Positions 53,867 through 64,000 of a stretch of DNA of 64,000 nucleotides are shown piece by piece. Origin of the DNA: Rhodobacteraceae bacterium bin131 (GTDB lineage Bacteria; Pseudomonadota; Alphaproteobacteria; Rhodobacterales; Rhodobacteraceae). Made by a program: the position numbers and the translations under genes. The DNA lies in NCBI GenBank assembly GCA_002239085.1, contig MPNP01000005.1, forward strand, positions 1 through 64,000, read 5' to 3'. Each line of letters begins with the position of its first letter. The stretch's first letter is position 1. The notes under the pieces are model-generated. The model had not been told where the DNA came from. It worked only from the letters and a program-made list of their open reading frames with translations, and searched no databases.

Positions 53867-55225
53867 ATGAAAATTCTTGTAGTCGGAGCCGGACAAGTCG
53901 GTGTTCAGGTATGTAAATATTTGGTACGCGAAAAAGATTGTGAAATTTCTATCCTTGACAAAGAAAGTGACCGGGTTGAGAGCATTTCTGAAAAATTCAA
54001 TATCAATGGGGTTGTAGGAGAAGGAAATAACAAAGATGACCTGATGAAGGCTAACATCCAAAGTACTAATCTCATTGTTGTGGCAACCCCGTCCGATGAC
54101 CGCAATGTTATGATTGCCTACTTTGCACGAAAATTGAACCCACAAATTAATACTATCGCTCGTGTTCGTAATCGGAACTATCATGATTTTATTGATCGGT
54201 CTCGCGATGGATTTGTTGATGTCATCATTAATCCCGAAGGTGCAGTGGCCGATACTGCGCAAAGATTAATCCAATCAAGACAACTTATTTATTATCAGGA
54301 TCTATTTGATGGTAAGTCGCAAATCGTTGGGTTAAAATTAACTGGGAGTAGTAACGTACTCAATACTCCACTTCGGCAGCTCTCAGCTTCATTTGTTGAA
54401 CTAAAAACCACCGTCATCGCTTTTCGCCGCAACGAAATCTTGCGTCTGGCAAACTCCGACGACACGCTCATTGATGGCGATGAAGTTTACCTGGTTACGG
54501 CGAAGGAAGATCTCGAAAGAGCCTTAGAAATTTTTGGTATTGAACAATCCCACAATCTTAAACTCCTTGTTATTGGCGGTGGCAGAGTAGGTGGGGACTT
54601 TGCGAGAATCTTGGAAAGCCGCCAAATCAGACCCAAAATCAATATTATTGAAAGAAAAGAAGAACGTACCCGGCGATTGGCAGAAGTCCTAGAAAAGGCA
54701 ACAGTGTTCCATGGAGATGGAATGAACCGAGAGATTATTATGGAAGCCGGCATTCAAACATCCCAAACCGTTGTCGCCTTTACTGAGAATGACCACACGA
54801 ACCTGTTGGCATTGTTTCAGGCCAAACAAATTAATCCCAGAGTTATAACGGTCGGGCTTCTCAATGACAATTCATTGAATCAACTCGCGAGTTCAATGGG
54901 CATTGATATTATTCTCAATCCGCAAACAACGACAATCTCACGCGTTCTCGTCAATGTCAAACCTATTTCGTTCCGGCAGGTTTATATTGTTGGTCAGGAC
55001 GAAGGTGAACTATGTGAAATTGAAATAAGAAAATCTTACCATTCCTTGGGCAAAAAAATTAAAGATTTAAAGTTACCCATGTTGATTGCAGGTATATTGC
55101 GGGATAATCAATCAATCAAATTTACCCCCGATACAACTATTCATGAAGGTGATGTTCTTGCCCTCTTCATGCTGTCAAAGGATGTGAGGAAGGTAACAGA
55201 GTTCTTCGGCGCTGATGGTTTTTAA
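53867..55225 (+). CDS. trkA: Trk system potassium transporter TrkA
   Basis: MKILVVGAGQVGVQVCKYLVREKDCEISILDKE; duplicated Rossmann/TrkA-C domains. Confidence 0.96.
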   Translation: MKILVVGAGQVGVQVCKYLVREKDCEISILDKESDRVESISEKFNINGVVGEGNNKDDLMKANIQSTNLIVVATPSDDRNVMIAYFARKLNPQINTIARVRNRNYHDFIDRSRDGFVDVIINPEGAVADTAQRLIQSRQLIYYQDLFDGKSQIVGLKLTGSSNVLNTPLRQLSASFVELKTTVIAFRRNEILRLANSDDTLIDGDEVYLVTAKEDLERALEIFGIEQSHNLKLLVIGGGRVGGDFARILESRQIRPKINIIERKEERTRRLAEVLEKATVFHGDGMNREIIMEAGIQTSQTVVAFTENDHTNLLALFQAKQINPRVITVGLLNDNSLNQLASSMGIDIILNPQTTTISRVLVNVKPISFRQVYIVGQDEGELCEIEIRKSYHSLGKKIKDLKLPMLIAGILRDNQSIKFTPDTTIHEGDVLALFMLSKDVRKVTEFFGADGF

Positions 55226-56732
55226 TGCAAAAGTAAATTTTTTTGCTTTCTCTACATTTATATCAGGGATATCCATGATAATCCCTGCTGCTCTTGGATT
55301 TGTCCAAGGAGAATATGAGACCGCGCGAATTTTCCTTTACCAAGGATTACTTGTAGTCATATTCGCAGGCTTTCTAAGTATCGCAACATTTCGAACGACC
55401 CAAAACGTTTCCATTCGTCGCGACATCCTTGAAATCTCAAGTATATTCTTGCTTCTTCCGGTAATCCTGGCATTCCCTTTTTATACGGTCATTGATGAGT
55501 TTTCGTTTATTGATGCTTATTTTGAAGCTTTATCATGCCTAACAACAACTGGCCTTTCGCTCATACCAGAAGGATTAGTGGTACCATGGTCCGTTGATTT
55601 GTGGAGGGGGTTTATTGCTTGGATGGGCGGTCTGACTATTTGGATTGTTGCCAGTGCTCTGATTAAGCATTTCGGTCTCGGTTTGTTAGGTCAGCTGAGC
55701 CAAGCTAATAGAGAAGGGGGTACTGCTTTTAATTTTGGATTCAAGCTAGAGGAAGAAACTCCTCTACTGCAAAGAGTTCTGCCAATTATCAGGGTATATT
55801 TTTCTGTCAGCATTTTAACTTGGGGGGTGTTGTATTTTTTTGAAGGAAACCTCCTCCAATCAGCAATGCTTGCCATGGCAACAATCTCAACGAGTGGTGT
55901 AATACTTTCGCACAGTATGGCACCAATCAGCGTATGGAGTGAGATTATTCTTGCCATTTTTCTTCTCTTTGCATTGTCGCGGATGTTCATGATGCTGACC
56001 GAAGTGAGAATTAACTTAAAGGGGATTCTTCACGATGCTGAAATGCGCTTGGCTGGACTCATTCTTTTTATTTTTCTTGTCCTTTCACTCATCCATGATT
56101 GGTCAGGGCTCATTACGACTTATAACAACGAAGGAGTTATTGAAGTTATTCTAATCGCTTGGGGTAAGTTCTTTACTTTTCTGTCTTTTTTGACAACCTC
56201 AGGACTAGAAAGCTATTATTGGATTGGCCCCTCTAACGAAGAACTATCAAGCTTTACACTAATGACTTTGTGTATTTTAGTTTTCATCGGTGGTGGCATA
56301 GGTACCAATGCAGGTGGAATTAAACTCTGGCGTCTGAGAATGTTCCTCAAGCAAATAGGGGATGACGTTCATCGAATGCTTTTTCCATCAGTTGTCACGG
56401 CTCTAGCGACACAGAACTTGTCGCGCTCAAAATCTGGCTGGGAAGATACATGGGTCATTTTTTTCTTCTTGAATATGATACTTGTCTTGTTAGTCCTTAT
56501 CTTGTCGCTTGATGGGTACAATCTTCAACAGGGGATGACTCTCGCACTCGCAGCCGTTTCGACAACCGGGCCATTAATTCACTCAGTTCTTGATAGCTTT
56601 AATCAAAGTTTAAATCAGCTTAGTGATTTTTCAAAAATTGCTCTACTTATCGCTATGGTGCTCGGACGTTTAGAGGTCGTTCTCATATTCTTTTTGTTAA
56701 GTCCAAGTTTTTTTAGTCGCTTTGAGAATTAG
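55215..56732 (+). CDS. trkH: TrkH family potassium uptake protein
   Basis: DAYFEALSCLTTTGLSLI, WRGFIAWMGGLTIWIV, TSGLESYYWIGPS, FIGGGIGTNAGGIKLWRL. Confidence 0.95.
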   Translation: MVFNAKVNFFAFSTFISGISMIIPAALGFVQGEYETARIFLYQGLLVVIFAGFLSIATFRTTQNVSIRRDILEISSIFLLLPVILAFPFYTVIDEFSFIDAYFEALSCLTTTGLSLIPEGLVVPWSVDLWRGFIAWMGGLTIWIVASALIKHFGLGLLGQLSQANREGGTAFNFGFKLEEETPLLQRVLPIIRVYFSVSILTWGVLYFFEGNLLQSAMLAMATISTSGVILSHSMAPISVWSEIILAIFLLFALSRMFMMLTEVRINLKGILHDAEMRLAGLILFIFLVLSLIHDWSGLITTYNNEGVIEVILIAWGKFFTFLSFLTTSGLESYYWIGPSNEELSSFTLMTLCILVFIGGGIGTNAGGIKLWRLRMFLKQIGDDVHRMLFPSVVTALATQNLSRSKSGWEDTWVIFFFLNMILVLLVLILSLDGYNLQQGMTLALAAVSTTGPLIHSVLDSFNQSLNQLSDFSKIALLIAMVLGRLEVVLIFFLLSPSFFSRFEN

Positions 56733-57024
56733 AAACCCGTTTGTTTCAAGAATGTTACTAATTTCCCAGAATTTCAGAATAGGGACATCTAATATTCAAG
56801 AGGACAATTTATTCTTGGGTCATAAGAGGCCTCAATCATGCGAGTCCAAGGAAATAACGCTGCATTGATGCTGAGTATTTTTCTGACCAAACCACAATTA
56901 GAATCTACAACTGTTTATTGCTTACCCAAAAATATGCATTCCCTTACATTTACATCCTGAATTTTAGTCCTAATTAGTGGGAATGAGGCGATAATAACGA
57001 AAATTACTAGCGAAAGCAGATTTC

Positions 57025-57294
57025 ATGAACAATCAATTAAACAGACTACAAGATGCCTTTATCAATACTTGTCGAAAGGAAAAATGTGGTGTCACCATCT
57101 TTCTCGTCAATGGAGTGAAACTTTCTGGTGTCATAGTTTGGTATGACCGCTATAGCATTTTATTACGCCGCGACAACCATAATCAACTCGTCTACAAACA
57201 TGCCATCTCAACGATTATGCCCCTAGAGAATATTGTCATTGTTGAGGAAAACGTTGAAGCCACTGCTTCTGAAAATTCCAAGCTGCCAACGTAA
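57025..57294 (+). CDS. hfq: RNA chaperone Hfq
   Basis: [59 protein letters not shown]. Confidence 0.97.
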   Translation: MNNQLNRLQDAFINTCRKEKCGVTIFLVNGVKLSGVIVWYDRYSILLRRDNHNQLVYKHAISTIMPLENIVIVEENVEATASENSKLPT

Positions 57295-57606
57295 TTTGAT
57301 TACAAGTGTACCCTCTCATCACGGGCTATTCCCAATTCAACTCCTAGATTTTGTCTTGAGTGATATTAATCATCGTGACCAAATTAGTTTCTGTCTATCG
57401 CATGAGACGTAAGAAATCAGGAATTAAGAATTTTACTCTTGGAGTTCTATCAACGTAAAGATTGCTCAATTGTTATACATAAATGCGAAAGGGATAACCC
57501 ATCACATTATGTGTAGTTATGGCCTTATTAACTAATTACTTGAAGTTGTATAGAGGGGAATGCTGATTCCGGCAGATTCCAAGATTTATCACCCGCCAAC
57601 TATCGC

Positions 57607-58536
57607 CTAACCAAAATATAACAATAGCAGAGCGATGACGATGATTATTATCCAAAATTTTGTTGCCTTTGACTTGGACTCATTAGGTAATTTTATTTCC
57701 GGTGACGGGGTCTCATCAGATAATTTTATTTCCGGTGTCGGGGTCTCATCAGATAATTTTATTTCCGGTGTCGGGGTCTCATCAGATAATTTTATTTCCG
57801 GCGTCGGGGTCTCATCAGATAATTTTATTTCCGGTGTCGGGGTCTCATCAGATAATTTTATTTCCGGCGTCGGGGTCTCATTAGGTAAATTCATTGCCTC
57901 ATCAAAGTTATCATGATCAATTTTTTTTGAACTAGACCTAATATTTCCACGGTACATCATAAAGCCGTTATCAATCAAATAAAATAATCCAGCCACTTGT
58001 AATGTTAAAGATGCGTCTTTGACGGCTTCAGGCATTTCCCCTTTATGGCGTTCTGCGCCCATAACTTCAACAACATTATCCAAACTGCTATTCAGATGGC
58101 GAAAATGTATGGATTCCCGAAATCGCTGCTTTGTACAAAAGCTTTTATTTCTTGATAGAGTCTTCACTCCAGCTCTTTTGAATTCGGCGTTTAGGAAGCG
58201 TTTGTATAATGCTACATTGTGGGCAATTACGGGTTCGTAACCGATAAAATCCCGAATATCTTGAGCAATTTCTGAAAATGTTTTCTCATCGGCCACGTCT
58301 TTGTTTGTAATTCCGTGTATGCTGGTCGCTTTCTTGGGAATTCGGCATTGTGGGTTGATCAATACGTCCCAAGTTCTGGCATACATCCCGCTGGGATTTT
58401 CCTGTAAACTTACAAAATTCGCTCGAATTAGTACAACAGAAACAATTCTGTCTGTTTGTGGGTCAAGGCCCGTCGTTTTAACATCAACTACAACCGCTAA
58501 ATTAAAACCGGTAAACAATTTCATTTGTTTAGTCAT
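57607..58536 (-). CDS. DEDDh exonuclease-fold protein with degenerate catalytic motifs, 11-aa repeats and C-terminal TM anchor
   Basis: AVVVDVKTTGLDPQTDRIVSV…IHGITNKDVADEKTF…VIAHNVALYKRFLNAEFKRAG…; (LSDETPTPEIK)n; KFWIIIIVIALLLLYFG. Confidence 0.85.
   Translation of the reverse strand: MTKQMKLFTGFNLAVVVDVKTTGLDPQTDRIVSVVLIRANFVSLQENPSGMYARTWDVLINPQCRIPKKATSIHGITNKDVADEKTFSEIAQDIRDFIGYEPVIAHNVALYKRFLNAEFKRAGVKTLSRNKSFCTKQRFRESIHFRHLNSSLDNVVEVMGAERHKGEMPEAVKDASLTLQVAGLFYLIDNGFMMYRGNIRSSSKKIDHDNFDEAMNLPNETPTPEIKLSDETPTPEIKLSDETPTPEIKLSDETPTPEIKLSDETPTPEIKLSDETPSPEIKLPNESKSKATKFWIIIIVIALLLLYFG
57679..57892. repeat. 33-bp in-frame tandem repeat, 5 full units plus partial flanks
   Basis: ggtgtcggggtctcatcagataattttatttcc units at 57701, 57734, 57767, 57800 and 57833. 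Confidence 0.95.
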
Positions 58537-58605
58537 TTCCTAAAGAAGTTATGAAAACCGAAGCATTGTTGTGATTGGTATATGTTAAACAGAAGGCACA
58601 TAATT

Positions 58606-59538
58606 TTATGTTTCAAAGTCTATGAGATTATAGAAATCTGCTTCCGATAGAATTTTAATTTCTTTCCCTTTAGCAATATAGCCTTCCACTTTCCGATGTT
58701 TGCTGCTCTTTTTATGACCTTTCAAGGTTCTAAGGTCATGAGTTCCTAATATAAGTATCGTAACCTTTTTAGTCGCGGTGTCGACCACATTACATCCCGC
58801 CTTTGCGGCCTTTTCGGCGGCTTGATCTCGAGAAATACTAAGTTGCCCTGTGAATAGGATCGTTTGTCCAAATAAAGGCCCTTCTTCATTTCCATCCCGC
58901 TTTACCGGCACCCTCGGACTAAAAAAATAGAATGGTGGTGCTTTTGCTACTCGTCGTACCAATTTTTTTGAGCGCGGCAGGGAAGATCTGTTTGTGCGCT
59001 TAAACTGTCTTAACCAACCATTCATGTCAATTCCAGTAGCTTTGCAGGCGTGTAAAACAATTTCAGCTCCGGCCCGAGCATCTTCAAGTGCATCGTGATG
59101 ATTAAATGAGATGTTTAGATAGTTGGCAACATTCTTAAGATTGTAACCTCTTTTTCCAAATCGTTCAGGCCAAGCCCTACGGGCAATCATCGCACTGTCA
59201 AGCCAATTAACTTGGAGTTGTTCAAGTTCATACTTCAGCATTACTTGTTCAAAAGCAGTTCGGTCAAACGGGGTGTGGCTTACCAATATGGTTCCGCGTA
59301 GGCGATAGTCTAATTCATCACGAATTTCAGGCAGCAAAGGACTATCCTTTACGGTATTTTCGGTAATTCCGTGAATTGAGATATTCCCGATATCAAACTT
59401 ATCTTCAGGGTTAACTAAAGTTTGCCATTGGTCCGCAATTTGTCCATCCCGAATGTGGACAATACCAATTTGACAGATACTCGCATGGTCTGCATTGGCT
59501 GTTTCTACATCAATTGAGTTAAAAGTCAACATGCTCAT
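58606..59538 (-). CDS. DEDDh 3'-5' exonuclease + BRCT domain protein
   Basis: NSIDVETANADHASICQIGIVHI…ILVSHTPFDRTAF…NHHDALEDARAGAEI; BRCT GPLFGQTILFTGQLSISRDQAAEKAAKAGCNVV. Confidence 0.93.
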   Translation of the reverse strand: MSMLTFNSIDVETANADHASICQIGIVHIRDGQIADQWQTLVNPEDKFDIGNISIHGITENTVKDSPLLPEIRDELDYRLRGTILVSHTPFDRTAFEQVMLKYELEQLQVNWLDSAMIARRAWPERFGKRGYNLKNVANYLNISFNHHDALEDARAGAEIVLHACKATGIDMNGWLRQFKRTNRSSLPRSKKLVRRVAKAPPFYFFSPRVPVKRDGNEEGPLFGQTILFTGQLSISRDQAAEKAAKAGCNVVDTATKKVTILILGTHDLRTLKGHKKSSKHRKVEGYIAKGKEIKILSEADFYNLIDFET

Positions 59539-59977
59539 ATATCACTTCGGGTAAGTTCTGTCCGAACTCCTATAGGTTTAACTTCTTTCATAGAATTTTG
59601 AGTGTCATTATCTGGAACTCAATTTTTCTGTTGTCAATTTGCCTCCGAACTACGCTATAGTTTTTATCAACAGAATTCAATAAATGGCGGTGAAACAATA
59701 GCTTTTTAGTCATTAATTTAATTGAATTCAATCAGATCACAGAAAGAGTACAATATTATCCAATCAGTAGGGCACGGATGACTAGAATGTTTGACCGGGA
59801 ATTTACAACTGCAACAATTCAGTTTGTTTTTCAATCAAGTCTCTTTGTTTCAACATCAACCACTATTACCAGAATAATCCCACCAAACTATGTCATTAGT
59901 AAATTCTAAAGGTTAAGAAATGTTGTTAACCTATAAATCGTGGTGAGTGGGGTAGGTATAGGTAATAGTTCAGAAGA

Positions 59978-60853
59978 CTAACAATCAAAGTCTATGAGTT
60001 TGAAGAAATCTGCTTCCGATAGAATTTGAATTTCTTTTCCCCGAGAAATCAAGGTTTCTACTCTCTTATGTTTGCGGGTCTTGTTGCCGCTCACTTTACT
60101 AAGGTTTTGAGTACCTAAGACAAGTATCGTGATCTTCTTTCTCGTGTCACTGACTACATTACATCCTGCCTTTGCAGCGATATCTGCGGCTTGATTTCGG
60201 GGAATACTAAGCTTACCGGAGAATAGGATCGTTTCTCCAAATAGGGAACCTTCTAAATTTCCTTCACGCGTAATAGGAATCCTTGAACCCGATGGGGAAG
60301 AATAAATTGGGCTCTTAATCTGACTTAACCAGCCACTAATGTCAATCCCGGTTGCAAGACAGGCGTGTAGAACAATTTCTGCAGCAGCCCGAGCATCTTC
60401 AAGCGCGTCGTGATGATTAAATGAAATTCCGAAATCTTTTGTAAGATTCTTAAGTCCGTAACCTCTCTGATAGTAATGTTCAGGCCAAGCCCGACGAGCG
60501 ATAATAGCACTGTCAAGCCAAGTAACCTGAAGTTGATCAAGGCCATACTTCTGCATCACGCGTTCAAATGCAATTCGATCAAATGCAGTGTGGCTTATCA
60601 ATATGGTTCCGCTGAGCCGGGTACATAATTCATCATGAACATCTGGAAATAGCGGGCTATTCCTTACGGCACTTTCGTCTATTTTGTGAATCTTGATATT
60701 CCGTGAGCTGAACCGGTCTTCAGGGTTTACTAAAGTTTGCCATTGGTCGACAATTTGTCCATCCCGAACGTGGACAATACCGATTTGACAGATACTCGCT
60801 CGGTCTGAATTGGCAGTTTCTACATCTATTACATTGAACGTCAACATGCTCAT
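59978..60853 (-). CDS. DEDDh 3'-5' exonuclease + BRCT domain protein, paralog of the preceding gene
   Basis: NVIDVETANSDRASICQIGIVHV…LISHTAFDRIAF…NHHDALEDARAAAEI; BRCT GSLFGETILFSGKLSIPRNQAADIAAKAGCNVV. Confidence 0.93.
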   Translation of the reverse strand: MSMLTFNVIDVETANSDRASICQIGIVHVRDGQIVDQWQTLVNPEDRFSSRNIKIHKIDESAVRNSPLFPDVHDELCTRLSGTILISHTAFDRIAFERVMQKYGLDQLQVTWLDSAIIARRAWPEHYYQRGYGLKNLTKDFGISFNHHDALEDARAAAEIVLHACLATGIDISGWLSQIKSPIYSSPSGSRIPITREGNLEGSLFGETILFSGKLSIPRNQAADIAAKAGCNVVSDTRKKITILVLGTQNLSKVSGNKTRKHKRVETLISRGKEIQILSEADFFKLIDFDC

Positions 60854-61381
60854 TGATTACCTCGTATAAGTTTTAGCCCCGTATTTCTAGTGATTTAACT
60901 CTTTAATAGTAGTTTGAATATAACAATCTGAAACTGACCATTTCTGATACTATTTTCCCTCTGATATCCTCTAACTAATTTATCTAAAGAATTCAATTTG
61001 AGGGAGTAGAATAGTAGCAATTTGACCAAGAGTTTACTGAAATCTATAAGATTTCAGTATTTTTTGAAATTTTCAGGAAAGCCTATCACTTTGAGCGCTC
61101 TTGAACAACTGATTAATTTTCGGAATTGTTAATACTTATACCCCTTTCTGGGCGGATGTTTAGTTAACATGGTATAGGCAGTTGGATCATCGTCAAAAGC
61201 CAAACATGAGGATTATCTGGTATGCCGTGATGAATATGGATACATAGTGCAAGGCTTACTATAATTCAGTCAAATTCAAATTATACCAAACCAATAGCCC
61301 ATAAAATACTGAACTTAAAAAACCTTGATCGTATTCGGCTTCCGGGGTTGCTTAATCCCTGAATCGTAAATTTATTAATTT

Positions 61382-63844
61382 CTAAAATTTTGGTTTAAGG
61401 ATATTGGTTCCAATGGAGTTAGCTTTAACCAGTTCAAGATTCATATGCATCGGGATATACTTATTCTGAAAGAAAATTGAGTTCATATCATCGTAGTGTT
61501 TTGATAATGGGTGACCACTTTGACCTGTTGGAATAATGAATAATGATCCGTCCGGGTCAGAAAAGTCATAAATCCCTCTGTAACTCGGTCCGTGCGTACT
61601 TATAAAAGGGTTTTCACCGGTTCCATCATTGCTTGTTCTTAACAATGAATTATCTCCACCTGAACCGAAATTACTCAAGTTAACTAACCATGAAAAAAAA
61701 GCTTGAGACCCAAGTGCTTGGTGTTCATGCCGAACTTCATGAGCCTGACCCCATCTCCAGGTATTAATATCATCCCCATACTGCGAAGCTAATTGGTTCA
61801 GGGCGTCTTTTAAGGCGAGGTTTGCGATTGTATCACAATCTTCAATTTCGATTGTTTGAACGATATCACACCAGCGGGAAGCTCCGTTAAAATCAGTAAA
61901 AACTCGTTCTAGGAACTCAATATTTGGTCGAGTATATTCATGGTAAATTGATCCAAGCTCATCCTGAACCAGCAAGCGGAAAATAGTATTAGCCCATTGC
62001 GCAAATATCAACGGTTGTGGTTTATCGCCGTCCATGTCACCAATCCAGTCTTTAAGAAGCTCAAGAGCTTGGCTTTTTCGGACTTCAACTGGGTCATTGG
62101 AATTGGAACTCACTGTATGCCAAAGTTTGTTAGCAAAGTGGGGGATTAACCGACGAGCACTTTCCGAAATAATATCTGTCTGAGCTTGAACTGAACTCTC
62201 CTTACTATGGATACTACGGTCCTCTAAGATATAAATCAGCCGTTCAATCCGCTTAGTATCGCCCCAGGCAAAACTAAAATGATAGGGAAACTCTTTTTCA
62301 GTCGGCATATTATTGGTATTGGCAATGTAGTTACTAGCTGGATTGATGACTTTTGGAAGTGTTTCCTTATCCATCATTCCAATCCACTGATTACGATACT
62401 TCCAGCCTTCTGAAGGAATCCTGCCTTGGGTTTGATGAAACGGTGTCCGCATCGGTATTGAACCCGTTAATTTATAAGCAATGTTTTCACCATCGGTGAT
62501 AAACACATTAACGCTTGGCGAACCAATTAAAGTCAATGCGTCCAACCCCTCTGATAGATTAGTCGCTGTCATCAGATTATGCCCACCGGACATCGTTTGG
62601 TTGTCTGGGTTAAACAGTGTCCAAGCAAGAGAAATAGAATGGTCACGAGGGGTGATTTCGTTCAAATTAAAGAATTCTCCAGGAATTACGGGGCCGTTTT
62701 CAGTTCGGATTAACTGAATAGTTTCAGGATTATCACGGCCTTTAACGCGAATTGTCGCGACCTTGAGTTCAAAATTTTTATAACCACTATGTGTCAGATA
62801 ACGATTTGAATTTGAGGGGTCTAACTTTTCATAGTATAGGTCTTGGACATCAGCATGAGAACTCGTAATGCCCCAAGCGAGGTGATTAGACCGCCCCATT
62901 ATCACCACAGGCATGCCCGGAATGGTTGCCCCGATGACACCTCCAGTGGAAAGTTCCAGCCGTGCTAGGTACCAAATTGATGGAGTTGACAAATCAAGGT
63001 GCGGGTCATTGGCAAGCAATGTTTTTCCAGAGACCGTTTTGTCTGGCGCAATAACCCAAGCGTTGGAACCACTTGAATTAAAGTTAAGTGGGTGACTTAA
63101 ATCGGCATTGTCAACTCGATATGAGTCAAGTTCCCTTGGTAATTTCAAACTTGACGCAAAACCGCTTTGGAGGCTTTCCCAATATTCGGGGAGTAACTCT
63201 GGGTTGAGGTCTTTCAATGCTTCGGGGCCAAGTTTGTTTAGAATTTTTTGACCCAATACTTCCTTGGACAGATGACCTGCGATGCTAACCGATTGCAAGT
63301 TGGCTATTGCCAAGCTATCAACTGGAGTCCATCTTTCTAATGTTACTGGAAAAATTAATCGCTCAGGTGCCCCATAGCCGAGTCCATTTTCAGCAATAAT
63401 ATCAAGCCAAGCATTTACTCCATTCGCATATGCTTCCAAGGCTTCAATGGTTTCAAGGTTCTGATACGATAAGGATTGTGATGCGGTTCCATAGATATCA
63501 TACCGTAACATCAGCTCATCTATTTTAATCGTTGCCTCGCCAAAAACCTCTGATAGTCGTCCTTGTGAATATCGCTTCAGAATCATCATTTGCCAGAGTC
63601 GGTCCTGAGCATGTACAAAACCTAAACCAAAATAAGTATCGCTATTGGTGGCACCGATAATGTGGGGTATATTAAAGTCGGTTCGAATAATCTCAACGGA
63701 GGAACTAATTCCACTTACATCATAGCTTGCTGCATAATCCGGCAAGGACCTGGAAACAAGGTAGTACAATAAGCCGACAAAAAAACTTAATAGTACAACC
63801 AAGACGATGAGGGGTCTCAGAAGCCACCGGAATATAATATGCAT
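61382..63844 (-). CDS. Penicillin acylase family (peptidase S45) protein
   Basis: N-terminal TM; IIRTDFNIPHIIGATNSDTYFGLGFVHAQDRLWQM; GSNAWVIAPDKTVSGKTLLANDPHLDLSTPSIWYLARL (Ntn Ser of SNAW). Confidence 0.95.
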   Translation of the reverse strand: MHIIFRWLLRPLIVLVVLLSFFVGLLYYLVSRSLPDYAASYDVSGISSSVEIIRTDFNIPHIIGATNSDTYFGLGFVHAQDRLWQMMILKRYSQGRLSEVFGEATIKIDELMLRYDIYGTASQSLSYQNLETIEALEAYANGVNAWLDIIAENGLGYGAPERLIFPVTLERWTPVDSLAIANLQSVSIAGHLSKEVLGQKILNKLGPEALKDLNPELLPEYWESLQSGFASSLKLPRELDSYRVDNADLSHPLNFNSSGSNAWVIAPDKTVSGKTLLANDPHLDLSTPSIWYLARLELSTGGVIGATIPGMPVVIMGRSNHLAWGITSSHADVQDLYYEKLDPSNSNRYLTHSGYKNFELKVATIRVKGRDNPETIQLIRTENGPVIPGEFFNLNEITPRDHSISLAWTLFNPDNQTMSGGHNLMTATNLSEGLDALTLIGSPSVNVFITDGENIAYKLTGSIPMRTPFHQTQGRIPSEGWKYRNQWIGMMDKETLPKVINPASNYIANTNNMPTEKEFPYHFSFAWGDTKRIERLIYILEDRSIHSKESSVQAQTDIISESARRLIPHFANKLWHTVSSNSNDPVEVRKSQALELLKDWIGDMDGDKPQPLIFAQWANTIFRLLVQDELGSIYHEYTRPNIEFLERVFTDFNGASRWCDIVQTIEIEDCDTIANLALKDALNQLASQYGDDINTWRWGQAHEVRHEHQALGSQAFFSWLVNLSNFGSGGDNSLLRTSNDGTGENPFISTHGPSYRGIYDFSDPDGSLFIIPTGQSGHPLSKHYDDMNSIFFQNKYIPMHMNLELVKANSIGTNILKPKF

Positions 63845-64000
63845 AATCTACTTCTGCTAAAAAATTAAACAGTTTAGTGACGGGCTCAAAATTGGAACTA
63901 ATAAATTAGTGTTGATAACACCTATTTTAACCAACAAAGCGCACCCACAGATAGAACAGAACTATCATTTTTTATTCACTGTGTTCAGCGTCATTTTCTA

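Noticed and set aside
57635-57916. Plus-strand ORFs across the 33-bp repeats, and possible CRISPR
   Set aside because: Antisense readings of the LSDETPTPEIK repeat; units are contiguous with no spacers, so not CRISPR.
60325-60546. Overlapping minus-strand ORF inside the exonuclease-BRCT gene
   Set aside because: Alternate frame of a well-supported CDS.

Overview
Low-GC bacterial chromosome segment, probably alphaproteobacterial: the ntrY-ntrX-trkA-trkH-hfq order, fused ispDF, DUF1476 and DUF1638 genes and non-pyrrolysine MttB-type proteins all point that way. Most of the window is housekeeping: dtd, sufE, purB, gpt, fabI, pdxH, nrdJ, ilvBN, metA, a LacI-type regulator with a sugar ABC operon, guaA, amtB, pgpA, ispDF, the ntrYX/trk/hfq block, a penicillin-acylase family gene, tRNA-Asn and tRNA-Pro. 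Accessory DNA is interspersed. The strongest signal is a pair of 10-bp poly-G tracts (3861-3870 and 40410-40419), the only G/C runs of this length I found. One lies between a well-placed upstream ATG and the body of a repeat-rich autotransporter. The other lies exactly where hsdS of a type I R-M locus is split into two ORFs. At both sites 10 G leaves the gene out of frame, and 11 or 8 G would restore one long ORF. This suggests slipped-strand phase variation of a surface protein and of a methylation system (a phasevarion), or the same homopolymer miscall at both places. Other notable items: a cluster of three DEDDh-fold exonuclease-like genes, one lacking most catalytic residues and carrying 33-bp repeats plus a C-terminal membrane anchor; a 247-bp MITE-like element whose removal restores the local reading frame of an ABC permease pseudogene; an inverted ~115-bp partial copy of an ABC permease just downstream of its own operon; and a type I R-M island abutting the guaA 3' end. 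No searches were run; all family calls are from motif recognition.
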